Below, piece by piece: positions 1 to 8,647 of a DNA stretch of 64,000 nt. The stretch lies in NCBI RefSeq assembly GCF_026341775.1, contig NZ_JAPEOB010000001.1, positions 496,001-560,000 of the forward strand, in the 5' to 3' direction. The notes under the pieces are model-generated. The model was not told the origin of the DNA. It saw only the letters and a program-made list of their open reading frames with translations, and searched no databases. Position 1 is the stretch's first letter. Every line of letters begins with the position of its first letter. The stretch is from Streptomyces sp. NBC_00654. Lineage in GTDB: Bacteria > Actinomycetota > Actinomycetes > Streptomycetales > Streptomycetaceae. The position numbers and the translations under genes are program-made.

Positions 1-1
1 G

Positions 2-904
2 AAGCTGCTGCGCATGGAGGACGAGCTGGGCAGGCGCCTCATCGGGCAGCGGGAGGCCGTGCAGTCGGTCTCCGACGCGGTACGGCGCACCCGTGCCGGG
101 ATCGCCGACCCGGACCGCCCGACCGGCTCGTTCCTCTTCCTCGGCCCGACCGGGGTCGGCAAGACCGAGCTGGCGAAGGCGCTCGCGGACTTCCTGTTCG
201 ACGACGAGCGGGCCATGATCCGCATCGACATGAGCGAGTACGGCGAGAAGCACAGCGTCGCGCGGCTCGTCGGCGCCCCGCCCGGCTACGTCGGGTACGA
301 GGAGGGCGGCCAGCTCACCGAATCGGTACGCCGGCGCCCGTACAGCGTCGTCCTGCTGGACGAGGTGGAGAAGGCCCACCCGGAGGTCTTCGACGTCCTG
401 CTCCAGGTCCTCGACGACGGCCGGCTCACGGACGGGCAGGGCCGGACGGTGGACTTCCGCAACACCATCCTGATCCTGACCTCCAACCTCGGCAGCCAGT
501 ACCTGGTCGACCCCCTGGTCAAGCCCGAGGTGAAGAAGGAGCAGGTCATGGATGTCGTACGGGCATCCTTCAAGCCGGAGTTCCTCAACCGGCTCGATGA
601 CATCGTGGTCTTCTCCGCGCTGTCCGGCGACGAGCTCTCGCACATCGCGGGGCTCCAGATCGACCGCCTGGCCGGGCGGCTGGCCGACCGCAGGCTCACC
701 CTCGACGTCACGCCCGAGGCCCTGGCCTGGCTGGCCGAGGAGGGCAACGACCCGGCGTACGGGGCACGGCCGCTGCGCCGGCTGATCCAGACGGCGATCG
801 GCGACCGGCTGGCGAAGGAGATCCTCGCGGGCGAGGTCACGGACGGCGACACCGTACGGGTGGACCGGTCCGACGACGGCCTGAGCGTCGGCCGCGCCTC
901 GTAG
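2..904 (+). CDS. clpB: ATP-dependent chaperone ClpB, C-terminal part (5' end outside window)
   Basis: This is the second AAA+ module and C-terminal small domain of a ClpB disaggregase, a cytosolic hexamer that threads aggregated proteins with DnaK. The reading frame is open at the left window edge, so the N-domain, first AAA+ module and coiled coil lie upstream. Visible motifs are Walker [10 protein letters not shown], pore loop GYVGYEEGG, Walker [12 protein letters not shown], sensor TSNLGS, the arginine-finger region [11 protein letters not shown] and sensor-2 [10 protein letters not shown]. ClpC and ClpA share this core, but no ClpP-docking IGF-type loop is visible. The C-terminus is short, as in actinobacterial ClpB. 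The family call is firm; ClpB over ClpC is likely. Confidence 0.9.
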   Translation, partial: KLLRMEDELGRRLIGQREAVQSVSDAVRRTRAGIADPDRPTGSFLFLGPTGVGKTELAKALADFLFDDERAMIRIDMSEYGEKHSVARLVGAPPGYVGYEEGGQLTESVRRRPYSVVLLDEVEKAHPEVFDVLLQVLDDGRLTDGQGRTVDFRNTILILTSNLGSQYLVDPLVKPEVKKEQVMDVVRASFKPEFLNRLDDIVVFSALSGDELSHIAGLQIDRLAGRLADRRLTLDVTPEALAWLAEEGNDPAYGARPLRRLIQTAIGDRLAKEILAGEVTDGDTVRVDRSDDGLSVGRAS

Positions 905-1042
905 CACCGGCCTCCGGGACCCCGGCGGGCCCGGTCCGCACCGGCTGCGTGTCAGCTTGTGGCGGATCGGGGCCGCCGGGGCTTGCCATGCCCCGCCCGG
1001 CATGGGAGAGGATGGCCGCAACCGTCACGAAGGGAAATAACG

Positions 1043-1612
1043 GTGAGCATCGATCCGTCCTCGATTCCTAATTTCGGGGGCCAGCCCGAACCGCAGGCGG
1101 CAGGACCGGAGGGCCCCGTCGTCCCTGACCAGGACCTCGTCAAGCAGCTTCTGGACCAGATGGAGCTGAAGTACGTCGTCGACGACGAGGGCGACCTCGC
1201 GGCGCCGTGGGAAGAGTTCCGGACGTACTTCATGTTCCGGGGCGAGGAGGAGCAGCAGGTCTTCTCGGTCCGTACGTTCTACGACCGCCCGCACGACCTC
1301 GACCAGCGCCCCGTCCTCCTGGACGCGATCGACGACTGGAACCGCCGCACCCTGTGGCCGAAGGTCTACACGCACGCCCACGAGGGCGAGGAGGGCGAGG
1401 CGGGCTCCGTCCGGCTGATCGGTGAGGCGCAGATGCTCATCGGCACCGGCGTCAGCCTGGAGCACTTCGTCTCCTCGACGGTCAGCTGGGTGCGCGCCTC
1501 GATCGAGTTCGACAAGTGGCTCGTGGAGCGCCTGGGCCTGGAGCCGGCCGAGGCCAAGGCCGAGGAGAAGGCCGAGGAGAAGGCCGAGGGCGACGCGCCC
1601 TCCGAGGGCTGA
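1043..1612 (+). CDS. YbjN domain-containing protein
   Basis: A 189-residue cytosolic protein with the YbjN fold, related to type III secretion chaperone-like proteins; its role in actinobacteria is not established. I chose the GTG at 1043 because AAGGGA lies about 8 bases upstream, whereas the longer reading frame back to 959 has no ribosome site and low-complexity codons. The core spans residues about 25-165. The last 25 residues are a charged tail with three EEKAE-like repeats, typical of a flexible end. It reads away from clpB and ends at a strong hairpin. Confidence 0.75.
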   Translation: MSIDPSSIPNFGGQPEPQAAGPEGPVVPDQDLVKQLLDQMELKYVVDDEGDLAAPWEEFRTYFMFRGEEEQQVFSVRTFYDRPHDLDQRPVLLDAIDDWNRRTLWPKVYTHAHEGEEGEAGSVRLIGEAQMLIGTGVSLEHFVSSTVSWVRASIEFDKWLVERLGLEPAEAKAEEKAEEKAEGDAPSEG

Positions 1613-1633
1613 GCGCCCCCTCCCGAACGAGAG

Positions 1634-1673
1634 CCCGGCCGACCGGGGACCCCCGCGTCCCCGACCGGCCGGG
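1634..1673. terminator. Bidirectional terminator hairpin
   Basis: Arms 1634-1650 and 1657-1673 pair over 17 positions with two central mismatches and are followed by TTCTGTC. It lies between the YbjN gene and the convergent aminotransferase, so it can serve both. A short direct repeat (CTGTCATGTCCGG twice) follows it. Confidence 0.6.
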
Positions 1674-1723
1674 TTCTGTCATGTCCGGGCTCTGTCATGT
1701 CCGGCTCCGGTCCTGGCCGCCTC

Positions 1724-2908
1724 TCACCCGGCCAGGCCCTTGAGCCGGGACACCGCCTCTTCCAGCACGTCCGCGCGCTTGCAGAACGCGAACCGGACGA
1801 AGGGCGCGCCCTGGTCGCGGTGGTCGTAGAAGACGGCGTTCGGAATCGCGACGACCCCGCAGCGGCCGGGCAGGGCGCGGCAGAACGCGAAGCCGTCCCG
1901 CTCGCCGCCGAGCGGGCGGATGTCGGTGGTGACGAAATACGTTCCGGCGGGGCGGTAGACCCCGAACCCGGCCTCGGCGAGCCCGGTGCTCAGCAGGTCC
2001 CGCTTGGCCCGCAGATCGGCGCGCAGGGCGTCGTAGTAGCTGTCGGGCAGCCGCAGGGCCTCGGCGACCGCGTACTGGAAGGGGCCGGCGGAGACATAGG
2101 TCAGGAACTGCTTCGCGGAGCGTACGGCGGTGACCAGCTCCGGGCTCCCGGTGATCCAGCCGACCTTCCAGCCGGTGAACGAGAAGGTCTTTCCCGCACT
2201 GCTCACCGTGACCGTGCGCTCGCGCATGCCGGGGAAGGAGGCGAGCGGGATGTGTTCGCCCTCGAAGACCAGGTGCTCGTACACCTCGTCGGTGACGACG
2301 AGCAGGTCGCGTTCGCGGGCGAGGCCGGCGACGGCGGCGAGCTCTTCGCGGGTGAGGACCGTGCCGGTGGGGTTGTGCGGGGTGTTGAGCAGGATCAGGC
2401 GGGTACGGGGGGTGACGGCGGCGCGCAGTTCGTCGAGGTCGAGCCGGTAGGTCCCGGACGCCGCCTCCGGGTGCAGTGTGACCGGGACGCGGGTGCCGCC
2501 CGCCATGGCGATGGAGGCGGCGTACGAGTCGTAGTACGGCTCCAGGGCGATGACCTCGTCGCCCGGTTCGAGCAGGGCGAGCATCGCGGCGGCGATGGCC
2601 TCCGTGGCGCCCGCCGTGACCAGGACCTCGGTGTCGGGGTCGTAGGCGAGGCCGTAGCGCCGCTGCTGGTGGTCCGTGATCGCGGTACGGAGTTCGGGGA
2701 CGCCGGGCCCCGGTGGGTACTGGTTGCCGCGGCCGTCGCGCAGCGCCCGGACCGCCGCCTCGCGGATCTCGTCGGGGCCGTCGGTGTCGGGAAAGCCCTG
2801 GCCGAGGTTGATGGAACCGGTCCGTACGGCCAGCGCCGACATCTCCGCGAAGATCGTCGTGCCGAACTCGGTGAGGCGGCGGTTGAGCAGCGGTCGTCCC
2901 TGTGTCAT
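1724..2908 (-). CDS. PLP-dependent class I aminotransferase
   Basis: A 394-residue fold-type I aminotransferase. Motifs in order are the N-terminal INLGQGFPDTDGP segment, NQYPPGPGVPELR, LLNTPHNPTGTV, TDEVYEHL, and the Schiff-base lysine in SSAGKTFSFTGWKVGW. The N-terminal motif matches the methionine/kynurenine aminotransferase and succinyl-diaminopimelate aminotransferase (DapC-like) subgroup, so the substrate cannot be fixed by sequence alone. The frame is open further upstream to 3391, but only the ATG at 2908 starts at the usual family N-terminus. The upstream extension is Pro/His-rich shadow sequence. The gene is monocistronic and convergent with the YbjN gene. Confidence 0.85.
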   Translation of the reverse strand: MTQGRPLLNRRLTEFGTTIFAEMSALAVRTGSINLGQGFPDTDGPDEIREAAVRALRDGRGNQYPPGPGVPELRTAITDHQQRRYGLAYDPDTEVLVTAGATEAIAAAMLALLEPGDEVIALEPYYDSYAASIAMAGGTRVPVTLHPEAASGTYRLDLDELRAAVTPRTRLILLNTPHNPTGTVLTREELAAVAGLARERDLLVVTDEVYEHLVFEGEHIPLASFPGMRERTVTVSSAGKTFSFTGWKVGWITGSPELVTAVRSAKQFLTYVSAGPFQYAVAEALRLPDSYYDALRADLRAKRDLLSTGLAEAGFGVYRPAGTYFVTTDIRPLGGERDGFAFCRALPGRCGVVAIPNAVFYDHRDQGAPFVRFAFCKRADVLEEAVSRLKGLAG

Positions 2909-3038
2909 GGGCCATCCTGTGCCGAAGCTCTGGAGTTGCTCAAGTCCGCTTTCGGCCCCGGCGGGGCGGGGCATCCCCGCTACACGCAAGAATCGCCATG
3001 AACATGAAGCGGGGGGTTCCGCTTCGGGGGACGGAAGG

Positions 3039-3335
3039 ATGTGGGGACAGGTGGGAACCTTCTTCGTCGTAATGATCGTGCTTGTGGTGGTCGTGTCCGT
3101 GATCCCGAGGTTGGTGGTGGCGGGCATCCGCCGGCGGGCCGCCACCCTCGACGGCCTGCGCCGGACCGCCGACAGGCGCAGCTGGTGGGCGGGCGGCGGT
3201 GACGGCGGCGGCGGAGGAGGAGTCGGCGCGTCCTGCGGCAGCGGGCACTCGGGGGGCCACTCGTGCGGGGGCAGCAGTTCCTCGTGCGGGGGCGGTTCAT
3301 CGTGCGGCGGGGGCGGCTGCGGCGGGGGAAACTGA
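3039..3335 (+). CDS. Small membrane protein with Cys/Gly/Ser-rich tail
   Basis: A 98-residue protein of unknown function. Residues about 6-30 form one hydrophobic membrane helix, followed by a basic stretch (IRRRAATLDGLRRTADRR) that predicts a cytosolic C-terminus. The last 45 residues are almost only Gly, Ser and Cys with two His, including seven Cys spaced by Gly/Ser runs. I chose the ATG at 3039 because GGGGG lies 8 bases upstream and the hydrophobic helix begins at once. Such a tail could bind metal, be modified, or be simple low-complexity sequence. The adjacent terminator 90 bases downstream suggests a transcribed unit. Confidence 0.55.
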   Translation: MWGQVGTFFVVMIVLVVVVSVIPRLVVAGIRRRAATLDGLRRTADRRSWWAGGGDGGGGGGVGASCGSGHSGGHSCGGSSSSCGGGSSCGGGGCGGGN

Positions 3336-3426
3336 CCCGGAGCATATGGCTTGTGACTGTGGGTAGTTGACCGGGCGGGTGCCCCTGGCAAGTGACCCGG
3401 ACGGCTGGTGCGGGGGAAGTTCCCTC

Positions 3427-3463
3427 AGGTGTCCGGCGGGTGAACTCCCGCCGGGCACCTTTT
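3427..3463 (+). terminator. Intrinsic terminator
   Basis: The stem AGGTG-T-CCGGCGGG pairs with CCCGCCGG-G-CACCT across a six-base loop and is followed by TTT, an unusually clear U-run for this GC content. It is the main signal in the 371-base gap 3336-3706 and probably ends the transcript of the small Cys-rich gene. Confidence 0.7.
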
Positions 3464-3613
3464 CGTTGGGATACGTGAGGTGTTCGGGTTGAACAGGTGA
3501 ACCGGGCAGCCCCCGAGGGGATGGAAACCACGTCAAGTTGGGCAAAAACGCTGTGGGTGCGGCGTACTTCGTGATTCCCTCGCTCTAGAGAACATCCAGC
3601 CCTCGGACCCCAG

Positions 3614-3642
3614 TTGGACCTGATCGGGCGTTCCCCTACTCC
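3614..3642 (+). promoter_or_regulatory. Candidate promoter of the DUF2617 gene
   Basis: TTGGAC at 3614-3619 and TACTCC at 3637-3642 are separated by 17 bases. A start near 3649 would give a leader of about 58 bases. The -10 lacks the final T, so this is tentative. Confidence 0.35.
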
Positions 3643-3706
3643 CATGTGTGTCGTCCCGGGGGCGCCCCCTGTCCATGTGTCCATGTGTGTTTTGCGGAGC
3701 CGACCC

Positions 3707-4228
3707 ATGCTCACGACCCTCCAGACGGCCTATTCCGATACCCGAGCTGCCGACCTGGCTTGGGCGCTGGGACGGGAGCCGCTGCCCGCCCTCGCCGTCC
3801 TCGATCTCCAGCTCGCCGACGCCAAGCTCCAGTTGAGGCTCCTCGGCGCCTCCCATCAGGTCCTCCTGGAGGAGGACCGAGGCTCCTGTTCGGAGACCGT
3901 TGCCTGTATTCCGGGCAGCAGTACGCCCCTTCCCCTCGGCGTCGCCAAGCGGCTCGGGGACTGGGAGTACGAATTCGCGGCGCGCGTCGAGACGCTCTCG
4001 GAGGGTTCGTTCGCCGTGCGCGCCCAGGAGCTCCTCGCGCTGGTCGCCGACCATCCGCACGGTCTCGCCGGGACGTTCCCCGGCAGCCCGCACGCCTTCA
4101 CCGCCATGCTGGCGCAGCGGTCCGAGGGGCAGGTGCGGTGGCGTACCTGGCACGCGTACCCGCAGGAAGGGCAGTTGGTGGTGACCCGCACCCGGGTGGG
4201 CGTGCGGATGCCGGTGCCGGCCCTCTGA
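3707..4228 (+). CDS. DUF2617 family protein
   Basis: A 173-residue protein matching the actinobacterial DUF2617 family, whose function is unknown. I recognise it from the N-terminal pattern MLTTLQTAYSDTRAADLAW, the central GDWEYEFAARVETL block, and the C-terminal HAFTAMLAQ and RWRTWHAYPQ segments. The start at 3707 has GCGGAG about 7 bases upstream; the longer frame from 3614 would add Cys/Pro-rich residues not expected in the family. No signal peptide or membrane segment is seen, so it is probably cytosolic. It stands alone ahead of the aminopropyltransferase gene, which has its own promoter. Confidence 0.75.
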   Translation: MLTTLQTAYSDTRAADLAWALGREPLPALAVLDLQLADAKLQLRLLGASHQVLLEEDRGSCSETVACIPGSSTPLPLGVAKRLGDWEYEFAARVETLSEGSFAVRAQELLALVADHPHGLAGTFPGSPHAFTAMLAQRSEGQVRWRTWHAYPQEGQLVVTRTRVGVRMPVPAL

Positions 4229-4348
4229 GCGGGGCGGGCCCCGGGGGCCCGCACGGCTCGTCCGAATGCCCTCCGCGGCTGCTCCCCGGGGCACTTGCAC
4301 CCTTGTGGGTGACAGGTGGCGATCAATTCGTCACGTAGCGTTCGCATT

Positions 4349-5947
4349 ATGATCGACCAGCAGGTGCCGCTGCGGGGGGCCGCCGCGCGGCTTCCCGTAC
4401 GGCCCAGGACCGGCCGGTATCTCGTGCTGGCCACAGTCTTCGTCTGTGCCGCCTGCGGTCTGGTGTACGAACTCGAACTGGTCGCGCTCGCCTCGTACTT
4501 GATCGGAGACTCGGTCACCCAGGCGTCCGTCGTGCTGTCCGTGATGGTGTTCGCGATGGGGATCGGATCGCTTCTCGCGAAACGTTTGCGCTGCCGGGCC
4601 GCTGTGGGTTTCGGGCTCATCGAGGCCGCCCTCGCGCTGATCGGCGGCTCCTCCGCGCTCGTGCTGTACGCCTCGTTCGCCTGGCTCGGTGAATCGCGTT
4701 ACGCGCTGGTCGGGTTCACGCTGGCCATCGGGATGCTGATCGGTGCCGAGATCCCCCTGCTGATGACGCTGATCCAGCGGGTGGACCGGCAGGACGCGGG
4801 CGGGGCCGTCGCGGATCTCTTCGCGGCCGACTACGTCGGAGCGCTGGTGGGCGGACTGGCGTTCCCCTTTCTGCTGCTGCCGGCGCTGGGGCAGCTGACC
4901 GGCGCGCTGTTCACCGGTGCGGTCAACGCGGCGGCGGGCGGGGCGCTGGTGCTGTGGCTGTTCCGGCGGGACCTCAGCTCCCGGTCCCGGTGGCTGCTCG
5001 TCCTCGCCAACCTCGCGGTGATCGGGCTGCTCGCGGGCGCCACTCTGCTGGTCGACGACTTCGAGCGGGCGGCGCGGCGGGCCGTCTACGGGGATCAGGT
5101 GCGGGTCGCCGTGCGGACCGGGGTGCAGGAGGTCGTGCTCACCGGGACCGGCCGCGACTCCCTCGGCCTGTATCTGGACGGGCGCCTGCGGGCCAGCGCC
5201 CGCGACGAGTACCGCTACCACGAGGCGCTGGTGCACCCGGCGATGAACGGGCGGCACGAGCGGGTCCTGATCCTGGGCGGCGGCGACGGGCTCGCCGCCC
5301 GCGAGGTGCTGCGCTACCGGGACGTCCGGGAGGTCACGGTCGTCGAGCTGGACCCGGCCGTCACCCGGTTGGCCCGTACGGACCCCGCGCTCCGCGGCCT
5401 CAACGGACACGCCTACCGAGACCCGCGCCTCACCGCCGTCGGCGGGGACGCGTTCAACTGGCTGAGGGCGGGCAGCGAACGCTACGACGTGGTGATCTCC
5501 GACCTCCCGGACCCGGGCATCACGGCGAGCACGAAGCTCTACTCCGCGGAGTTCTACGGACTGGTCGGCGAGGCCCTCGCGCCGGGCGGGCGGCTGGTGG
5601 TGCACGCGGGGTCGCCGGGCAGCCGGGGGCGGACGTACTGGACGGTGGAGGCCTCGGTCCGGGCGGGCGGCCTCGCGGCCCGGCCGTACCGCGTCACCGG
5701 CAGGCTCTCCGGTATCGCCGCGGGCCCGGACCGCTACGACGGAGAGGGGCCCGCCCCGCGGGACTGGGGCTTCGTGCTGGCCTCCCCGGGCGCGGTGCCA
5801 CCGCTGGGGCTGGCCGCCGGGGCGCCGGGGCTGCGGTCGCTGGGGGAGCGCGAGCTGCGGGAGGCGGGGCGGTCGGCGGAGCACGTACGGGTGAAGGGGC
5901 AGGCACCGTCGACCCTGATCCATCCGCGGTACCGGGAGGAGACGTGA
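4349..5947 (+). CDS. Polyamine aminopropyltransferase (spermidine-synthase-like) with membrane domain
   Basis: A 532-residue membrane-anchored member of the spermidine synthase family, which transfers aminopropyl groups from decarboxylated SAM. Residues about 25-235 form seven or so hydrophobic helices. The C-terminal half is the Rossmann methyltransferase-like domain, with the nucleotide site [17 protein letters not shown], the acidic strand [16 protein letters not shown] and VISDLPDP. The catalytic motif is DLPDP rather than the DSTDP of cytosolic SpeE, so the acceptor may differ. A TAGCGT box at 4336-4341 lies 7 bases before the ATG, suggesting a leaderless transcript, although no good -35 was found. 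Confidence 0.82.
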   Translation: MIDQQVPLRGAAARLPVRPRTGRYLVLATVFVCAACGLVYELELVALASYLIGDSVTQASVVLSVMVFAMGIGSLLAKRLRCRAAVGFGLIEAALALIGGSSALVLYASFAWLGESRYALVGFTLAIGMLIGAEIPLLMTLIQRVDRQDAGGAVADLFAADYVGALVGGLAFPFLLLPALGQLTGALFTGAVNAAAGGALVLWLFRRDLSSRSRWLLVLANLAVIGLLAGATLLVDDFERAARRAVYGDQVRVAVRTGVQEVVLTGTGRDSLGLYLDGRLRASARDEYRYHEALVHPAMNGRHERVLILGGGDGLAAREVLRYRDVREVTVVELDPAVTRLARTDPALRGLNGHAYRDPRLTAVGGDAFNWLRAGSERYDVVISDLPDPGITASTKLYSAEFYGLVGEALAPGGRLVVHAGSPGSRGRTYWTVEASVRAGGLAARPYRVTGRLSGIAAGPDRYDGEGPAPRDWGFVLASPGAVPPLGLAAGAPGLRSLGERELREAGRSAEHVRVKGQAPSTLIHPRYREET

Positions 5948-6016
5948 CCTCCGGGGCGGGTCCGGGAGCGGCGCCGGGGGGCGGGCCCGGTCCGGGTGGT
6001 CCCGGGTGCGGAAGCG

Positions 6017-6045
6017 CTGACGTACCGGCCGGGGCTGAGTAGGCT
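6017..6045 (+). promoter_or_regulatory. Leaderless-type promoter of the SRPBCC gene
   Basis: CTGACG (6017-6022) and TAGGCT (6040-6045) are 17 bases apart, and the ATG at 6054 falls 8 bases after the -10. This places the transcription start at or next to the start codon, consistent with the missing Shine-Dalgarno site. Confidence 0.6.
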
Positions 6046-6053
6046 CGGTTTCC

Positions 6054-7061
6054 ATGGAGCATGAGGTGTTCGTTCCGGTGATGGCCCCGTCCCTTCGGCG
6101 GACGCTGGGCGATCCCGCCCGCGTCGCCCGCTGCGTACCCGGCCTCCAGCAGGACGCCGAGGAGACGGCCGGGCCGCTGGCCGGCCGTCTGAAGATCCGG
6201 GTCGGCGGCCACACGATCACGTACCGGGGCATGCTGCGGCTGTCCGGCCCGGACGGGGACTGTATCGCGGTGACCGGGGAGGGGACGGAGGCCCGGGGCA
6301 CCGGTGCGGTCACGCTGGAGCTGACCATCGGCCTCATGGAGACCGACGGCGGTACGACCCTCGTCTTCACGGGGACCGCGAGCGGTGACGGCCGGCTGAA
6401 GGAGCTGGACCCGGCGGCGGCCCTCGCGGCGGCCCACCGGCTGCTGGACCGCTTTACGCAGCAGCTGGTGACGGAGACGCTGGCCTCCCACGAGAAGGAA
6501 GCGAAGCCGGCCGCGACGGAGTCGGGCGCGGAGGCGGAGCCGTCCCCCGGGCCCGCGGAGGACGCGGAACGGCCCGCGGCGGGCGCCGGACAGTCCGCTG
6601 CGGGCGCGGAGCGGCCCGGCGCGGAGGACGACGAGGATCTGCGCGCCGAGGCCCTGCACGACGACGTCGATGACGCCGACCACCCCGACGCCGACCACTC
6701 CGACTCCGACGCCGACTCCGACGACTCCGCTGACTCCGATGACGCCGGGGGCGGGCCCCCGGCCGACGGCAAGGGGTCCGTGTTCGACGCGCCCGTGCCG
6801 CCGCCCTCGCTCGACCCCGTAGCCGAAGTGGAGTTCACCGTGCCCGACGAGCCCCCGGCCGAGGCCGCGCACGCCCGGCGCACCATGATCGGACGCAGCG
6901 CCGAGGAGGTCGACCACGCGCCGCCGCGCGGCCGGTACGCCCCGGTGCCCTCGCCCGACGCGAACGGTGCGGGGACCGCCCTGCGCTGGGTCGCCCCGGC
7001 GGCGGCCCTCGCGATCGCCTCCGCCGTCGTCCTGGGCCGGGCGCTGCGTCGCCGGAGGTAG
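6054..7061 (+). CDS. SRPBCC (CoxG-like) domain protein with acidic linker and C-terminal membrane helix
   Basis: A 335-residue tail-anchored protein. Residues 1-145 resemble the SRPBCC/CoxG fold (MEHEVFVPVMAPSL, ARCVPGLQQ, LKIRVGGHTITYRGML, TGTASGDGRL), a hydrophobic-ligand-binding cup whose best-known member helps mature CO dehydrogenase. Residues 145-290 are disordered and very acidic, with runs of Asp-Asp-Ala-Asp and Ser-Asp. Residues about 308-330 form one hydrophobic helix ending in RRRR, so the protein is probably held on the inner membrane face. No CODH genes lie nearby, so the ligand is unknown. Similar proteins are widespread in Streptomyces. Confidence 0.7.
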   Translation: MEHEVFVPVMAPSLRRTLGDPARVARCVPGLQQDAEETAGPLAGRLKIRVGGHTITYRGMLRLSGPDGDCIAVTGEGTEARGTGAVTLELTIGLMETDGGTTLVFTGTASGDGRLKELDPAAALAAAHRLLDRFTQQLVTETLASHEKEAKPAATESGAEAEPSPGPAEDAERPAAGAGQSAAGAERPGAEDDEDLRAEALHDDVDDADHPDADHSDSDADSDDSADSDDAGGGPPADGKGSVFDAPVPPPSLDPVAEVEFTVPDEPPAEAAHARRTMIGRSAEEVDHAPPRGRYAPVPSPDANGAGTALRWVAPAAALAIASAVVLGRALRRRR

Positions 7062-7082
7062 CGGCGCCAGTAGTGTCGGGGC

Positions 7083-7877
7083 GTGAGCAGAGCTGCGAAG
7101 AACGTCCGGCTGTCCGTCGGTGACGCCGAGTTGACCGTTGACCCCGTCCATGGCTGCCGGATCAGCAGCCTGCGGATCGGTGGCACCGAACTGCTGCGCC
7201 AGGGGGAGCGGTACGGCTGCTTCCCGATGGTGCCGTGGTGCGGACGTACCGGGGACGGGGAGTTCCGCAACGGTGACGCGGTCCACCGGCTGCCGCTGAA
7301 CGCCCCGCCGCACGCCATCCACGGCACCGGCCGCGACGCGGCCTGGCACACCGCCCGGGAGGACGGGGCGGAGGCGGCCTTCTACTACGACCTCGCCGAG
7401 CCGTGGCCGTACCAGGGCCGGGTGACGCAGAGCTTCGAGCTGGCCGAGGACTCCCTCACGCTGCGCCTGTCCGTCGAGACCTACGGGGACTCCTTCCCGG
7501 CGCAGGCCGGCTGGCACCCCTGGTTCCGCCGCGACCTGGAGGGCCAGGACGTCCGGCTCTCCTTCGACGCCGCCTGGCAGGAGGAGCGCGGCGAGAACCA
7601 TCTGCCGACCGGCCGCCGGATCGATCCCCTGCCCGGACCGTGGGACGACTGCTTCGGGATGCCCGACGGTGTCGATGTGAAGCTCACCTGGCCGGAGCGG
7701 CTCGAACTGACCGTGCGGAGCCGGGACGAGTGGGTGGTGATCTACGACGAGCAGGACGAGACGGTGTGCGTGGAGCCGCAGTCGGGTCCGCCGAACGGTC
7801 TGAACACCACCCCGCGCCTGGTCACCCCGATCGACCCGCTGGAGATCGCGACAACGTGGAGCTGGGTGCGGCTCTGA
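7083..7877 (+). CDS. Aldose 1-epimerase (mutarotase family)
   Basis: A 264-residue cytosolic protein of the galactose mutarotase superfamily, which interconverts sugar anomers. Recognised from WCGRTGDGEFRNG, the active-site region NAPPHAIHGTGRD, PAQAGWHPWFRRDL and the C-terminal VCVEPQSGPPNGLN. His in HAIHG and His in GWHPW fit the catalytic pair, and the late Glu in CVEPQ fits the general base. It begins with GTG. A TAGTGT box at 7071-7076, only 6 bases before the start, points to a leaderless message. The sugar substrate is not predictable. Confidence 0.82.
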   Translation: MSRAAKNVRLSVGDAELTVDPVHGCRISSLRIGGTELLRQGERYGCFPMVPWCGRTGDGEFRNGDAVHRLPLNAPPHAIHGTGRDAAWHTAREDGAEAAFYYDLAEPWPYQGRVTQSFELAEDSLTLRLSVETYGDSFPAQAGWHPWFRRDLEGQDVRLSFDAAWQEERGENHLPTGRRIDPLPGPWDDCFGMPDGVDVKLTWPERLELTVRSRDEWVVIYDEQDETVCVEPQSGPPNGLNTTPRLVTPIDPLEIATTWSWVRL

Positions 7878-7918
7878 GCCGTACGCCGGGGTGGGCCGCA
7901 GCGCTTACCCTCGTTGAC

Positions 7919-8458
7919 ATGACTGACGTACGCGCTGAGCTGCTCCAGCAGATCAAGGACAAGGCCGTGGTGCACGGCAAGGTGACCCTCTCCTCGGGGC
8001 TGGAAGCCGACTGGTACATCGACCTGCGCCGGATCACGCTGGACGGCACGGCCGCGCCGATGGCCGGGCAGGTCATGCTCGACGCCACCGCCGACCTGGA
8101 CTACGACTGCGTCGGCGGCCTGACGCTGGGCGCCGACCCGGTGGCCACGTCGATGCTGCACGCCTCCGCGGCGCGCGGCAGGAGCCTGGACGCGTTCGTC
8201 GTCCGCAAGGCGCAGAAGGCCCACGGCATGCAGCGCCGGATCGAGGGCACCGATGTGAAGGGCCGCCGCTGCCTCGTCGTCGAGGACACCTCGACCACCG
8301 GTGGCTCGCCGCTGACGGCCGTCGAGGCGGTGCGCGAGGCCGGCGGTGAGGTCGTCGGTGTCGCCGTGATCGTGGAGCGGGGTGCCGCCCAGGCCATCGC
8401 CGAGGCCGGCCTGCCCTATGTCCAGGTCTACTCGGTGGCCGACCTCGATCTGGGCTGA
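7919..8458 (+). CDS. pyrE: Orotate phosphoribosyltransferase
   Basis: A 179-residue enzyme that joins orotate and PRPP to give OMP in de novo pyrimidine synthesis. Key features are the N-terminal SSGLEADWYIDLRRITLD block, the catalytic-loop segment VVRKAQKAHGMQRRIEG, and the PRPP-binding motif CLVVEDTSTTGGSPL. The length is normal for a stand-alone actinobacterial PyrE. There is no Shine-Dalgarno; TACCCT at 7906-7911 lies 7 bases upstream of the ATG, compatible with leaderless transcription. The gene is immediately followed by a long perfect palindrome carrying a parS core. Confidence 0.93.
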   Translation: MTDVRAELLQQIKDKAVVHGKVTLSSGLEADWYIDLRRITLDGTAAPMAGQVMLDATADLDYDCVGGLTLGADPVATSMLHASAARGRSLDAFVVRKAQKAHGMQRRIEGTDVKGRRCLVVEDTSTTGGSPLTAVEAVREAGGEVVGVAVIVERGAAQAIAEAGLPYVQVYSVADLDLG

Positions 8459-8483
8459 TACGGGTCTGACCTGGGGTTTTTCT

Positions 8484-8521
8484 ACGGGGTGGGCGGTTTC
8501 ACGTGAAACCGCCCACCCCGT
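8484..8521. promoter_or_regulatory. 38-bp perfect palindrome containing a parS core (ParB site); also a possible pyrE terminator
   Basis: Positions 8484-8521 form a perfect 19+19 inverted repeat. Its centre, 8496-8509, reads GTTTCACGTGAAAC, identical to the Streptomyces ParB-binding parS consensus as I know it. The flanking GGGGTGGGCG arms extend the symmetry and could also form a terminator stem for pyrE. In Streptomyces, parS sites cluster around the replication origin and are usually intergenic, as here. Confidence 0.75.
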
Positions 8522-8647
8522 ACCCGTACCCGTGGGGGTCCTCCGGGTGGAGCCGGAGGAAGAGTCTGGGAAGATGGGGGCGACGATGACGTCGCCCCCA
8601 GGTCAGGGACCAGCACTGCACACCCGCACATCCCAAGGAGCGGTCAG

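Noticed and set aside
3614..3706. Longer DUF2617 protein starting at 3614
   Set aside because: The extra 31 residues are Cys/Pro/Val-rich, lack a ribosome site and would overlap the candidate promoter.
4331..7351. 1006-codon minus-strand frame across the aminopropyltransferase and SRPBCC genes
   Set aside because: No recognisable motif and a Ser/Arg/Pro-rich composition. The plus-strand genes have firm family matches and promoters.
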